Shown here piece after piece: positions 17,344 to 26,285 of a stretch of DNA of 64,000 bases. Each line of letters opens with the position of its first letter. Position 1 is the first letter of the stretch. Origin of the DNA: Ferruginibacter sp. (GTDB taxonomy: Bacteria; Bacteroidota; Bacteroidia; Chitinophagales; Chitinophagaceae); assembly GCA_013141115.1 (NCBI GenBank), contig JABFRP010000005.1, positions 62,001 to 126,000 of the forward strand, in the 5' to 3' direction. The position numbers were made by a program, and so were the translations under genes. A model generated the notes under the pieces. The model searched no databases and had not been told where the DNA came from. It saw only the letters and a list, made by a program, of their open reading frames with translations.

Positions 17344-18201
17344 ATGCAAACTGCTATTGAAAAAAATATTGCTGTTGTTTGTAATGCTATTGCTGGCAGC
17401 GGCAGGGCTGTTGGTGTTGCGGCGGCTATTGCAGAGGCTTTACTAAAGAAGAAAATTTCCCATACACTATTTAATGAAAAATGGCCGGCAGGGTTTAATG
17501 ATTTTACAGAAGTATTTATTGCCGGCGGAGATGGCACACTCAATTATTTTATCAATCATTATCCTGGCATACAATTGCCCCTGGTAATTTTTAACGGTGG
17601 CACGGGCAACGATTTTCATTGGTTGCTGTATGGTAGTAAAACATTTGAGGAACAATTAGAAACAGTTTTGCACGCCAACCCTCAACCCATTGATATTGGC
17701 AAATGTAACAGCCAGTATTTTATAAACGGTGTGGGAATTGGTTTTGAAGGCGAAGTTGCCAAAGCTTTAACCGGAAAGAAAAAGTTAGCCGGTAAAACAT
17801 CTTTTCTCATCACTATACTAAAAAAAATATTTACCTATCGGTCAAAGAGCTACAGCATTCATTCAGCCGAACACAACTTTGCCGGAAAAAAATTGTTGCT
17901 CGATATCAGTAATGGTCGCCGGGCGGGTGGTGGCTTTCATATAGCTCCGCAGGCAAAAGCAGATGATGGTTTGTTTGATGTGGTTACTGCAGCCGCACTA
18001 AACTCAATTGAGCGCTTACGTTATTTACCGGTTATTGAAAAAGGTAAACACCTCGGCTTGCCTTTTATTACTCACTTTAATACCCAAAAAATAGTTATTG
18101 AATGCGACAATATAATTCAATATCATTTAGATGGAGAATATGCTGAGGCCAAAAAGTTAACCATTGAAATTTTACCGGGGAAATTAATTTTTCTGTTTTA
18201 G
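17344..18201 (+). CDS. Diacylglycerol/lipid kinase family protein (YegS-like), 285 aa
   Basis: The DAGK catalytic signature GGDGTLN lies near residue 61 and the second nucleotide-binding block NGGTGNDFH near 87. The N-terminal phosphate loop is NAIAGSGRAVGVAAAI. The C-terminal beta-sandwich carries NGRRAGGGFHIAPQAKADDGLFDV and a DGEYAEAKKL strand. Relatives phosphorylate diacylglycerol, sphingoid bases or other lipid alcohols with ATP at the inner membrane face. The substrate cannot be read from sequence. I chose ATG 17344 over the TTG at 17323 because it starts just before the first beta-strand. Its stop is 38 bp from the GNAT gene, suggesting one transcript. Confidence 0.88.
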   Translation: MQTAIEKNIAVVCNAIAGSGRAVGVAAAIAEALLKKKISHTLFNEKWPAGFNDFTEVFIAGGDGTLNYFINHYPGIQLPLVIFNGGTGNDFHWLLYGSKTFEEQLETVLHANPQPIDIGKCNSQYFINGVGIGFEGEVAKALTGKKKLAGKTSFLITILKKIFTYRSKSYSIHSAEHNFAGKKLLLDISNGRRAGGGFHIAPQAKADDGLFDVVTAAALNSIERLRYLPVIEKGKHLGLPFITHFNTQKIVIECDNIIQYHLDGEYAEAKKLTIEILPGKLIFLF

Positions 18202-18239
18202 TTAAAGTACTCCTCAAATATTTTATTTTTCTTTGCAGG

Positions 18240-18782
18240 ATGTTTACATTTTCTAATAGTGCTGTAACTATTGCAACCTCTGCCGATGCTCCGGCAATCA
18301 CTTCATTACTTAACGGTGCTTATCGTGGCGAAAGTTCTAAACAGGGCTGGACAACCGAGGCGCATCTTATTGCCGGCAATGTGCGTACCAACGAAAGTAC
18401 GGTGCATTATGTAATTACACAGCCAGAAAGCAGCATGTTGAAATACAGTAACGATCAACAACAAATTGTTGGTTGTGTAAACCTGCAACAGCATGGTAAC
18501 AAAATTTACCTGGGCATGTTAAGTGTAGTGCCACATTTACAAGGCGCAGGTATTGGCAAACATTTATTAAAAGCCGCAGAGGAATATGCACAGCAAGTTA
18601 ATTGTACTGCTGTTTATATGACGGTGATAAGCGTAAGAACAGAGTTGATCAATTGGTACCAACGGCACGGTTATAAAGATACCGGCGAAAGAAAGCCATT
18701 TGCCGAAGATGGCGTATCGGGCAAACACTTGCAGCAGTTGGAGTTTGTGGTGCTGGAAAAAATAATGGACAAGCTCCACTAA
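18240..18782 (+). CDS. GNAT family N-acetyltransferase, 180 aa
   Basis: A full GNAT fold is visible: N-terminal ITSLLNGAYRGE, acceptor-side YLGMLSVVPHLQGAGIGKHLLKAAEEYA with the acetyl-CoA pyrophosphate loop Q-G-A-G-I-G-K, and C-terminal SVRTELINWYQRHGYKDTGERKPF. The family acetylates amines on small molecules or proteins; the substrate is not predictable. It starts 38 bp after the lipid kinase stop and may be co-transcribed. Confidence 0.85.
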   Translation: MFTFSNSAVTIATSADAPAITSLLNGAYRGESSKQGWTTEAHLIAGNVRTNESTVHYVITQPESSMLKYSNDQQQIVGCVNLQQHGNKIYLGMLSVVPHLQGAGIGKHLLKAAEEYAQQVNCTAVYMTVISVRTELINWYQRHGYKDTGERKPFAEDGVSGKHLQQLEFVVLEKIMDKLH

Positions 18783-19267
18783 ATACATTAGGATAATATT
18801 TCTCTGGTTGTATTAGAGCCCTCTTAGTGTACTTGTAATTTATAAATATCACTTGGGCAGTATTTTTAGATTAGTATAATGAATAACAATTCAACATTAT
18901 AGTAAAATAAGTACAGCTTTTCTTTAATTTTATCTACACAAAATATACTGTATTGTTGAAGCGTACTGTAGTTGCTTACGGGCAAACAGGATATTTTTCT
19001 AATGATTGTGATCATCAACTGAAATAAAAAAATATGATTATCGTCAGCGATTTTTTTATACCTAAAAAAATATAAGATGTATGGAAAATGTATTTGCTTT
19101 AATGATAGAGAATTAATCAAATTATAAAAGTAAAGTGCCAATAGGAATTTCTGTTTTGTAATTTTTTGTGTTTTGTAGTATGCCGGTAATGCTTGTATTC
19201 TGGTTAAAAGGTTTATAGCTTTATATTTTCAAATATTCTATAAAATATAACCTAAACCAATACAATT
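18783..19267. other. AT-rich intergenic region, 485 bp
   Basis: No supported gene. The only sizeable frame (minus strand, 18866-19141) is biased to Phe, Ile, Leu, Lys and Tyr as expected from AT-rich noncoding DNA. I see no clear hairpin, tRNA or repeat. It presumably carries the promoter for the secreted protein at 19268. Confidence 0.5.
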
Positions 19268-20341
19268 ATGAAAGCACATTATCTTACCCCCACATTTATT
19301 TTATTTTTATTGCTCTTTGGTTGCCAGTTTATAAGCGCACAAAATGTAGCAATTAATTCTACCGGAAGTGCGCCTGATGTTTCGGCTATGCTGGATGTGC
19401 AAGGTGCAAACAAAGGATTGCTGATCCCTCAAATTAGTTTAACATCATTAACTGATGCTGTTACTGTTTCAACTCCTGCTCACAGTCTTTTAGTTTATAA
19501 CACTAACGCTGCTATTACAGGCGGCAAAGGATATTATTTTAATTCCGGAACAACCGCTTTGCCCGTTTGGAACAAATTAATGGTAACAGGTACCGAATGG
19601 AAGCTAGGTGGCAATGCAGGCACAACTGCTGGTGCCGACTTTATTGGCACCACAGATGCACAGGCTTTAGTTTTAAAAACAAACGGCAGTTCACGGGCAA
19701 ATATTAGCAGTGCCGGTATTACAAAAATTGGCGATGGTATCAACCAGGCCAGTATTGCAGCAGATGGAACCCTAACACTGGAAGGTGATGCTACAGTTTT
19801 TGTAGACCTTAATGTACCAGTATTTTCTACCAGCAATTCAAGCAGTAACCCTCCTTCACCAGCCAGGTTACAACGAGATGTTGCAGGTACCAGCCAAGGT
19901 GTGTTTACTTATTTTTTTAGTGCATCGTCTGAACAGGAACTTTATTTTACCGTGCAGTTACCACATGAATGGAAAGAAGGTTCTACCATTTTTCCTCATG
20001 TGCATTGGGTTACAACAACGGATGTTAATGCCAATAAAGTAAGATGGGGGCTTGAGTATACCTGGATAAATGTTGCTGGAAATTTTGGAGTCACCACCAC
20101 AGAATATGGCGAAGATCCTATTGCCCCTAATGGTACTGTTAGCGCTCTTGAGCATGCTATTACACCAATAGGCAGCGGCATTGCTGCAACTGGCAAAACA
20201 ATATCAAGCTATCTGGTATGTCGTATTTTTCGTGATGCTACTGCAACTACAGATAATTTTTCGGGTACAGCCGGTTTGCTTGGTATTGATTTTCATTTGG
20301 AAGTAGATGCTTTGGGTAGCAGGACTGATTTTGTTAAATAA
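19268..20341 (+). CDS. Secreted protein with tail-fibre-like N-terminal motif, 357 aa
   Basis: A Sec signal peptide (to about residue 24, ending FISAQ) leads into NVAINSTGSAPDVSAMLDV, then NKGLLIPQISLTSL and GKGYYFNSGT. This start is common in exported Bacteroidota proteins that resemble phage tail-fibre or trimeric adhesin modules. Residues 110-190 are Ala, Gly, Ser and Thr rich. The C-terminal 150 residues form another beta-rich domain (ELYFTVQLPHEWKEGSTI, PHVHW, VRWGLEYTW). No T9SS sorting domain is visible, so release to the periplasm or another route is likely. The next gene, 91 bp downstream, encodes a T9SS protein and may be its partner. Function unknown. Confidence 0.7.
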   Translation: MKAHYLTPTFILFLLLFGCQFISAQNVAINSTGSAPDVSAMLDVQGANKGLLIPQISLTSLTDAVTVSTPAHSLLVYNTNAAITGGKGYYFNSGTTALPVWNKLMVTGTEWKLGGNAGTTAGADFIGTTDAQALVLKTNGSSRANISSAGITKIGDGINQASIAADGTLTLEGDATVFVDLNVPVFSTSNSSSNPPSPARLQRDVAGTSQGVFTYFFSASSEQELYFTVQLPHEWKEGSTIFPHVHWVTTTDVNANKVRWGLEYTWINVAGNFGVTTTEYGEDPIAPNGTVSALEHAITPIGSGIAATGKTISSYLVCRIFRDATATTDNFSGTAGLLGIDFHLEVDALGSRTDFVK

Positions 20342-20432
20342 CAAGCTGCCACAAACAATGTAAAATTAAAAAAGGGCAGCCTTTCAACAAAACTTGCATA
20401 ACCCGATTTATGAAAATTGAAAAATTAATCTT

Positions 20433-21806
20433 ATGTCAAATTATTATAAAAAATACCTGGTACTGGTTATACTGGCAGCCTTCTGTTTACCAGTATATTC
20501 CTATGCACAGGGAAGTATAAAAATTGAATCCGGCGCTAACCTGGTACTTAACGGTGCTGTTCAATTGGTGATAAACGATGCCGGATTTACAAATGACGGA
20601 ATATTTACAGCTGGTACAGGTACGGTTAATTTTACCGGTACTGCCAGTACTGCTAATTCCTTTATTAATGGAACAGCAGCTACTGATTTTTATAATCTTA
20701 CCCTTAATAAAGCCAGCAATGGTTTATTGCTTGGCCGCAATATTGGGGTAAGTAATAATTTAAACTTTACCAGTGGAGATAGCTTGTTTCTAAATGAAAA
20801 AAATATAGACTTGGGTAGCCTTGGTATAATAAACGGGGAAACGGGCAGCAGGCGTATAACCGGATCCTCCGGAGGGTATGTGCAGCGTACACAGGTGCTA
20901 AATGCCCCGGTAGCTGCTAACCCTGGTAATTTGGGTTTTGAAATAACCAGCGCAGCTAACCTTGGCAGCACTATAATACGCCGTGGTAATACTCAACAAC
21001 CTGGCGGTTCTGTTAAAAGATATTTTGAAATTATACCCACCAATAATTCAGGTTTAAACGCTACCATTAATTTTTTTTATCTGGATAATGAGCTGATAGG
21101 AATACCCGAAAACGACCTGTATTTTTTTTCCAGTAACAACTCCGGGTTTAGCTGGACTTTTATTGGTAGGGATGCGAATAACCTAACTGCCAACTCAGTT
21201 ACAAAAGCTACAGTTGACCAACTTAATATGTTTACACTGGCAGAATTTGCAGCTATTTTACCTATTCATTCAGTTTATTTAAATGCAAGGCTGGTTTCGG
21301 GGCGGGTATTGCTAAACTGGTCTTCCTTTAATGAAGTTGATATTGATCATTATGCCATTGAACGCTCGTTAGATGCTGTTGTTTTTACACCTTTAATAAC
21401 CATTAAGGGGGCAGGTAACAATGCAGGCGCCTGGTTGTACGAAACTGAAGATAGAAATCCTGTAACAGGAATAAATTATTACAGGGTTAAAGTAGTAGAT
21501 AGGAGTGGAGCTTTTATATACTCAAAAACGGTATCAGTAAAATTAAGCAAAAATATAAATCAATACCTGGTTGTTTATCCAAATCCTGCACAGGATTTTG
21601 TAAAGGTAAAAATTGCGGCTATGGCAAATGAACAATATCAATTAGAACTGTTTAATGCCATTGGTAACAGGGTTGCTATTAAATATGCCACCGTTTTTAC
21701 TGGTGATAATGAAATCAACTGGAATATTCAATCACTACCCAGGGGCGTGTACACAATAAGGGTTAGCGGCAGCACTGTTAACAGTTTTAAATTTATAAAG
21801 TATTAA
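20433..21806 (+). CDS. Secreted T9SS type A sorting-domain protein, 457 aa
   Basis: A signal peptide (to about residue 26, SYAQ) is followed by an autotransporter-like parallel-beta pattern: IKIESGANLVLNGAVQLV, GTVNFTGT, then SGDSLFLNEKNIDLGSLG near residue 110. Residues 275-370 resemble a fibronectin-like module (VLLNWSSFNEVDIDHYAIERS, YYRVKVVDRSGAF). The last 75 residues are a T9SS type A sorting domain: VVYPNPAQDFVKV, YQLELFNAIGNRV, LPRGVYTIRVSG. It should be exported through the type IX system and attached to the surface. No enzymatic motif is visible. It shares a strand and 91-bp spacing with the secreted protein upstream. Confidence 0.82.
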   Translation: MSNYYKKYLVLVILAAFCLPVYSYAQGSIKIESGANLVLNGAVQLVINDAGFTNDGIFTAGTGTVNFTGTASTANSFINGTAATDFYNLTLNKASNGLLLGRNIGVSNNLNFTSGDSLFLNEKNIDLGSLGIINGETGSRRITGSSGGYVQRTQVLNAPVAANPGNLGFEITSAANLGSTIIRRGNTQQPGGSVKRYFEIIPTNNSGLNATINFFYLDNELIGIPENDLYFFSSNNSGFSWTFIGRDANNLTANSVTKATVDQLNMFTLAEFAAILPIHSVYLNARLVSGRVLLNWSSFNEVDIDHYAIERSLDAVVFTPLITIKGAGNNAGAWLYETEDRNPVTGINYYRVKVVDRSGAFIYSKTVSVKLSKNINQYLVVYPNPAQDFVKVKIAAMANEQYQLELFNAIGNRVAIKYATVFTGDNEINWNIQSLPRGVYTIRVSGSTVNSFKFIKY

Positions 21807-21827
21807 AGTATTGTAACAATATACACG

Positions 21828-21858
21828 GGCAGGTCGGCAAAAGTTGACCTGCCTTTAA
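21828..21858 (+). terminator. Intrinsic terminator
   Basis: GGCAGGTC (21828-21835) pairs with GACCTGCC (21846-21853) around a 10-nt loop, followed by TTTAATTT. It lies 21 bases after the stop codon of the T9SS protein gene. Confidence 0.7.
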
Positions 21859-21945
21859 TTTAAAACATCAGGCATAAGTAAAATATCAGAAAGATACCTG
21901 ACGGGAATCATTTTCAATGTTTGTTTTTTACCTGTACTTTGCCGT

Positions 21946-22341
21946 GTGCCATTTTTAAAAAAAATATCATCATCGGTATTACTGCTGATTTACTTATTTT
22001 CTGCAACAGCCATTGGGGAGTTATTTAAGCTGCCGGTATTGATAGGGCATTATTATGATCACCGGGAAGAGAATAGAAGTACCAACCTGGTAGCTTTTTT
22101 TATTATGCATTATCAAACAGAAGATGGTACAGATAAGGATGCAAAAGAAGATAGCCAGCTACCTTTTAAATCCATGGAGCATGCAGCAACAGTTGCATTT
22201 GTTTCCTTAACACCGCCATCATTTATCAATATTACTGCAAAGCCGGAAAGACCGATCCTAAGGTCATTTGGAGTATATAAAGAATTGTTTTTGTCTTCTC
22301 AATACTTAGTTGCTATATGGCAACCGCCCCGTTATTGCTGA
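21946..22341 (+). CDS. Small secreted/membrane-anchored hypothetical protein, 131 aa, GTG start
   Basis: The N-terminus PFLKKISSSVLLLIYLFSATAIG is a signal peptide or anchor. It continues into ELFKLPVLIGHYYDHREEN, LVAFFIMHYQ and SQLPFKSMEH. From memory, small proteins with this pattern (a LLKLP-L-x-HY block, then an MHY block, then a LPFK block) occur in Bacteroidota next to heavy-metal efflux operons; that would fit the P-type ATPase two genes downstream. No in-frame ATG exists upstream of the signal sequence, so GTG at 21946 is the best start. Function unknown. It is followed 42 bp later by the DUF2231 gene. Confidence 0.6.
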   Translation: MPFLKKISSSVLLLIYLFSATAIGELFKLPVLIGHYYDHREENRSTNLVAFFIMHYQTEDGTDKDAKEDSQLPFKSMEHAATVAFVSLTPPSFINITAKPERPILRSFGVYKELFLSSQYLVAIWQPPRYC

Positions 22342-22383
22342 TTTATAATTAAGCAACTACTTTTTAATTAAAATATTTAAGCA

Positions 22384-22905
22384 ATGAACGCAACACATCT
22401 TCATTTGCTGCTCAATCATTTTCCTGTAATAGGAACATTAATTGGCAGCGGCCTCTTACTATGGGGCATTGTAAAAAAGCAGGATAATGTAAAATCAATT
22501 GCCGCAGCACTTTTAGCACTAATGGCAATTATTGCTATACCGGTTTATTTAACCGGCGAGCCTGCAGAAGAATCGGTAGAAAAATTACCCGCTGTATCGG
22601 AAGCTATGATAGAACTGCATGAAGATGCCGCCAGCATCGCCATTTGGTTAATGGGCATAACTGGCATAGCATCTTTAGCAGCATTATTATTTGCCTGGCA
22701 AAAAAGAAAAACTGCCGGGGTGGTTTTTGTAGCCGCTGCAGTTTTATCTGTTGTTTGTTTTGCCGCAATGGCACGTACCGGTTATTATGGTGGCCAGATA
22801 AGGCATTCAGAAATAAGGGATACAGCAACTGGTGTACAGCAAAACGAAAACGGTACAGAAAAAGGAGAGGGAAATAAAGAAAAGGGAAAAGACGATGATG
22901 ATTAA
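22384..22905 (+). CDS. DUF2231-type membrane protein, 173 aa
   Basis: Four predicted membrane helices are visible: about residues 15-28 (FPVIGTLIGSGLLLWG), 38-55, 83-102 and 110-127. The first carries HLLLNHFPVIG, a block typical of DUF2231 or cytochrome-b561-like small membrane proteins in which a helix His may bind heme. The tail is a highly charged Lys/Glu/Asp run (cytoplasmic or periplasmic, unresolved). It sits between the small exported protein and the cation ATPase, and ends at a strong terminator, so the ATPase has its own promoter. Role unknown; membrane redox or metal handling is a guess from context. Confidence 0.7.
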   Translation: MNATHLHLLLNHFPVIGTLIGSGLLLWGIVKKQDNVKSIAAALLALMAIIAIPVYLTGEPAEESVEKLPAVSEAMIELHEDAASIAIWLMGITGIASLAALLFAWQKRKTAGVVFVAAAVLSVVCFAAMARTGYYGGQIRHSEIRDTATGVQQNENGTEKGEGNKEKGKDDDD

Positions 22906-22906
22906 T

Positions 22907-22940
22907 AAAAAGCCGGCACTGTAAAAGTGCCGGCTTTTTA
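22907..22940 (+). terminator. Strong intrinsic terminator
   Basis: AGCCGGCACT (22911-22920) pairs perfectly with AGTGCCGGCT (22926-22935) around GTAAA, with A and T runs on either side. It immediately follows the stop codon of the DUF2231 gene. Confidence 0.9.
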
Positions 22941-23011
22941 CTGATTAGTTTCATACTAAATACTGGTAGCTGTCATTAAATTTTAAATTACAAAAAGTTA
23001 AATTGCTTACC

Positions 23012-25498
23012 ATGGATATTTTGGATAATAAAGGATTAACAACAGAACAGGTAACAGCCAGCCGTCAACAACATGGCAGCAACACACTTGAAATGAAGGA
23101 GGACAGAGTATTGCTGGAAGTGCTTAAAGAAGTAGTGTTGGAGCCTATGTTTATTATATTGCTGGCGGCCTGCATCATTTATTTTGTAGTAGGGCAGTAC
23201 CAGGAAGGTATTATAATGCTGGTGTCTATTTTTATTGTTGCCGGTATTTCTTTGTTTCAGGAATACAGGAGTAAAAACGCAGTACATGCATTAAAGAAAA
23301 TATCAGCAGCAAAAGCAAAAGTGTTGCGCAATGGCATTGCCACTTCAATTGCTACCGAAGAAATTGTGGTGGATGATCTGTTGTTGTTGGAAGAAGGTGA
23401 AGTGGTGGCTGCAGATGGATTAATTATTGCGGCCAATGATTTCTCTATTAACGAATCTATCCTAACCGGAGAATCTTTTGCAGTAACCAAAACGGCGGAT
23501 GATAAAAGCACCGTGTACAAAGGCACATTAATTACCAGCGGCAGTGCTACAGTAAAAGTTACCGATGTAGGATTGAAAACCATGTTTGGAAAAATTGGGT
23601 TATCGCTTAAAGAAATTACCGTTACAAAAACGCCGCTGCAATTGCAGATACGTTCTTTTGTACGTAATATGGTATGGATTGGTACAGTAGCTTTTTTAAT
23701 TGTAGTAGGGTTTAATTACTATCATTCCGGAGATATAGTGCAATCCTTTTTACAGGGGCTTACACTGGCCATGAGTATTTTACCCGAAGAAATTCCTGTG
23801 GCCTTCAGCACTTTTCAGGCTTTGGGAGCATTTAGATTATTAAAGAATAATATTATTGTAAAACAACCACAGTATGTAGAAACGCTTGGCTCGGCAACCG
23901 TAATCTGTTGCGATAAAACCGGTACGCTTACCCAAAATAAAATGAGCATTGAGTATTTGTATGATGCTGCATTAAAACTATCTGTTGAAGTAAAAAGCAA
24001 CACATCAATGCCAATGCAATTAATTGAATATGCAATGTGGAGCAGCGAAACCGACCCTTTTGACCCGATGGAAAAAGCTATTCATCAATTGTATGAAAAA
24101 ACTACAGTGGCAGATAAGAGAAAAGTATTTGTACAGGTGCATGAATATCCTATTGGCGGTAAGCCACCCATGATGACGCATATTTTTAAGAACAGCGAAG
24201 GCGGGATAATTATTGCAGCTAAAGGTGGCCCCGAAGCTATTTTACGGCAAAGCAATTTATCGGTGGCAGAACTGAAACATATTGAAGAGCAATCTTTAGC
24301 GTATGCCAAAATGGGCTACCGGGTTTTAGGGGTGGGCAAAGGTAAATGGACTGAAAAAAAATGGCCGGTATCGCAACAAGAATTTGAATTTGAATTTTTA
24401 GGGCTGATCGCATTTCAGGATCCTCCAAAAGAAAATATCATCAACACCATACAAACATTTCGAGCGGCTGGTATTCCGGTAAAAATGATAACAGGAGATT
24501 ATGCCGAAACGGCTTTAGCCATTGCAGGCCAGATTAAACTGGATCATAACAGCGAAGTGCTTACAGGCGAACAGGTATTGCATTGTACCAAAGAAGAGCT
24601 GCAGCAAAAAGTGCAGCAGGTAAATATTTATGCCAGAATGTTTCCGGAAGCAAAACTAAAAGTAATTGATGCCTTAAAAGAAGATGGCGAAGTAGTGGCC
24701 ATGACAGGGGATGGTGTTAACGACGGTCCGGCATTAAAGGCCGCACATATTGGTATAGCTATGGGAAAGCGTGGGAGCGAAGTGGCCAAAAGTGCTGCTT
24801 CTTTAATTCTTACTGATGATGATCTGGCACATATGACAGATGCAGTGGCGCTGGGCAGAAAAATTTACGACAACCTTAAAAAAGCCATTCAGTATATTGT
24901 TTCCATTCATATTCCCATCATACTTACCGTAACATTGCCGCTGCTGCTGGCCTGGCAATTCACCGATATTTTTTCGCCGGTGCATGTTATATTTTTAGAA
25001 CTTATCATGGGGCCAACCTGTTCTATTATTTATGAGAACGAACCTATGGAACCTGGAACGATGCAAAGGCCGCCACGAAAAGCCGGGGCAACATTTCTAT
25101 CCTTAAAACAATTGATGCTTAGCATTATCCAGGGGCTGATGATAACTGCGGGCTGTTTAAGTATTGGTTATTATTACATGCAGCAGGGCAGCGATGCCAC
25201 AACAGTACGAACAGTAATTTTTGTAACCCTGCTCTTCAGTAATATTTTTCTAACGCTCGTTAACCGTTCTTTTGTGTATTCGGTTTTTAAAACCATAACC
25301 TATAAAAATAACCTGGTACCGCTGATCATTGGAATTACATTGGTATTTATTGCCCTGTTGATCTATTTGCCTTTTGTAAGAGACCTGTTCAGGTTAAATA
25401 CACTATCATTTACAGCTATCGCAACTTGTGTTGCAGTAGCAATTGCAAGCACATTATGGATTGATATCTGGAAGTTAGTAAAAATAAAAAGAGATTGA
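23012..25498 (+). CDS. P-type cation-transporting ATPase (P2-like), 828 aa
   Basis: The full P-type ATPase order is present: N-terminal cation-ATPase domain (GLTTEQVTASRQQHGSN), actuator TGES (ESILTGES), M4 PEEIP, phosphorylation motif DKTGTLT with Asp301, nucleotide-binding GG-PPM and KGGPEAIL, the ITGD hinge, and TGDGVNDGPALK. It resembles the Ca2+ pump branch, where M4 is PEGLP. The M6 region that normally holds N-x-x-x-D ion ligands reads LELIMGPTCSIIYENEP instead, so calcium specificity is doubtful. About 8-10 membrane helices, inner membrane. I chose the ATG at 23012 over the TTG at 23003. The neighbouring small proteins upstream suggest a metal-homeostasis cluster. Confidence 0.85.
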   Translation: MDILDNKGLTTEQVTASRQQHGSNTLEMKEDRVLLEVLKEVVLEPMFIILLAACIIYFVVGQYQEGIIMLVSIFIVAGISLFQEYRSKNAVHALKKISAAKAKVLRNGIATSIATEEIVVDDLLLLEEGEVVAADGLIIAANDFSINESILTGESFAVTKTADDKSTVYKGTLITSGSATVKVTDVGLKTMFGKIGLSLKEITVTKTPLQLQIRSFVRNMVWIGTVAFLIVVGFNYYHSGDIVQSFLQGLTLAMSILPEEIPVAFSTFQALGAFRLLKNNIIVKQPQYVETLGSATVICCDKTGTLTQNKMSIEYLYDAALKLSVEVKSNTSMPMQLIEYAMWSSETDPFDPMEKAIHQLYEKTTVADKRKVFVQVHEYPIGGKPPMMTHIFKNSEGGIIIAAKGGPEAILRQSNLSVAELKHIEEQSLAYAKMGYRVLGVGKGKWTEKKWPVSQQEFEFEFLGLIAFQDPPKENIINTIQTFRAAGIPVKMITGDYAETALAIAGQIKLDHNSEVLTGEQVLHCTKEELQQKVQQVNIYARMFPEAKLKVIDALKEDGEVVAMTGDGVNDGPALKAAHIGIAMGKRGSEVAKSAASLILTDDDLAHMTDAVALGRKIYDNLKKAIQYIVSIHIPIILTVTLPLLLAWQFTDIFSPVHVIFLELIMGPTCSIIYENEPMEPGTMQRPPRKAGATFLSLKQLMLSIIQGLMITAGCLSIGYYYMQQGSDATTVRTVIFVTLLFSNIFLTLVNRSFVYSVFKTITYKNNLVPLIIGITLVFIALLIYLPFVRDLFRLNTLSFTAIATCVAVAIASTLWIDIWKLVKIKRD

Positions 25499-25521
25499 TA
25501 GTCAAGCTATTCAATCTCTTT
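25488..25521 (+). terminator. Terminator hairpin overlapping the ATPase stop codon
   Basis: AAAGAGATTGA (25488-25498) pairs with TCAATCTCTTT (25511-25521), and TAG/CTA extends the stem after one bulged base. The TGA stop lies in the left arm. Its position between converging genes suggests bidirectional use. Confidence 0.7.
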
Positions 25522-25603
25522 ATTAATATTGTGGTTGTAATAAAATGTATGGTAAATAATACTTACTAAAGTAGGGTTATCTACTTTTAATTAACATTAA
25601 ACT

Positions 25604-26053
25604 TTAAGTAGCGGGAGCTAGTTTTACGTTGATAGCATTAGCGCCTTTGGGCCCCATTTCCACTTCAAAAATTACTTTACTGCCTTCATTCACTTCATCT
25701 TTAAGTGCATTGATGTGAACAAAAACACTTTCCTGCGTTTCAAGATCTTTAATAAAACCGTAGCCTTTTGCACCATTAAAAAATGTTACAGTTCCTTTTC
25801 TAATTAGATCTTCAGGGTTTATGTCGCCCTGTCTTGGTACACCAATTTCAATATCTTCCAGTTTTACCTTCCTCATCTTTTTAGGATCAGGAGGTGTGGA
25901 GGATATATTGCCGTTCTCGTCAATGTAGGCCATCATATCATCCATGCTTTTTGCTACAGGGTTATCTTTACGCTCCTGCATTCTTTCTTTCTTCTCTCTT
26001 TTACTTTGTTGTTTTTTCTTTTCCCTTTCTTTTTTATTCCAGGTTTCGGCCAT
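25604..26053 (-). CDS. Cold-shock-domain protein with charged N-terminal extension, 149 aa
   Basis: The C-terminal 68 residues are a cold-shock OB fold with RNP1 KGYGFI and RNP2 VFVHI (GTVTFFNGAKGYGFIKDLETQ, then the ALKDEVNEGSKV loop). It binds single-stranded RNA or DNA and melts structure. The first 80 residues are an unusual Lys/Glu/Arg-rich segment (WNKKEREKKKQQSKREKKER) and a linker, probably disordered or coiled coil. This longer two-part form is common in Bacteroidota. The start at 26053 is supported by MAETWNKKEREKK. It is a single gene; the upstream gene ends at a terminator, so it has its own promoter, possibly with a cold-responsive leader. Confidence 0.85.
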   Translation of the reverse strand: MAETWNKKEREKKKQQSKREKKERMQERKDNPVAKSMDDMMAYIDENGNISSTPPDPKKMRKVKLEDIEIGVPRQGDINPEDLIRKGTVTFFNGAKGYGFIKDLETQESVFVHINALKDEVNEGSKVIFEVEMGPKGANAINVKLAPAT

Positions 26054-26209
26054 GTTTGTTTATTGTTTTAATTATAAAATGTGCTGTTTTAAAGGAGGAT
26101 TGAGGGGCTGTATCTGGGGAAACAATGGTGAGGAATTTCAGCAGATTTGCATAAAGGTAAATCATTTTGTCGGCATTTAAATCTTTGCTTAAATAAAGCC
26201 GTTTTAAAA

Positions 26210-26243
26210 ATTGTAAAGCCGGTGCTATGCCCGGCTTTACAAT
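26210..26243 (-). terminator. Strong terminator of the YjdM/PhnA gene
   Basis: ATTGTAAAGCCGG (26210-26222) pairs perfectly with CCGGCTTTACAAT (26231-26243) around an 8-nt loop. Read on the minus strand it is followed by TTTTTAAAA, so it terminates the leftward gene at 26286. Confidence 0.85.
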
Positions 26244-26285
26244 CAACAACAGTATATTTTAAGCAGCTGTTTGCTGCAATAATTA

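Noticed and set aside
18866..19141. 91-codon minus-strand frame in the 485-bp spacer
   Set aside because: Composition (Phe, Ile, Leu, Lys, Tyr) is that of AT-rich noncoding DNA, and there is no motif.
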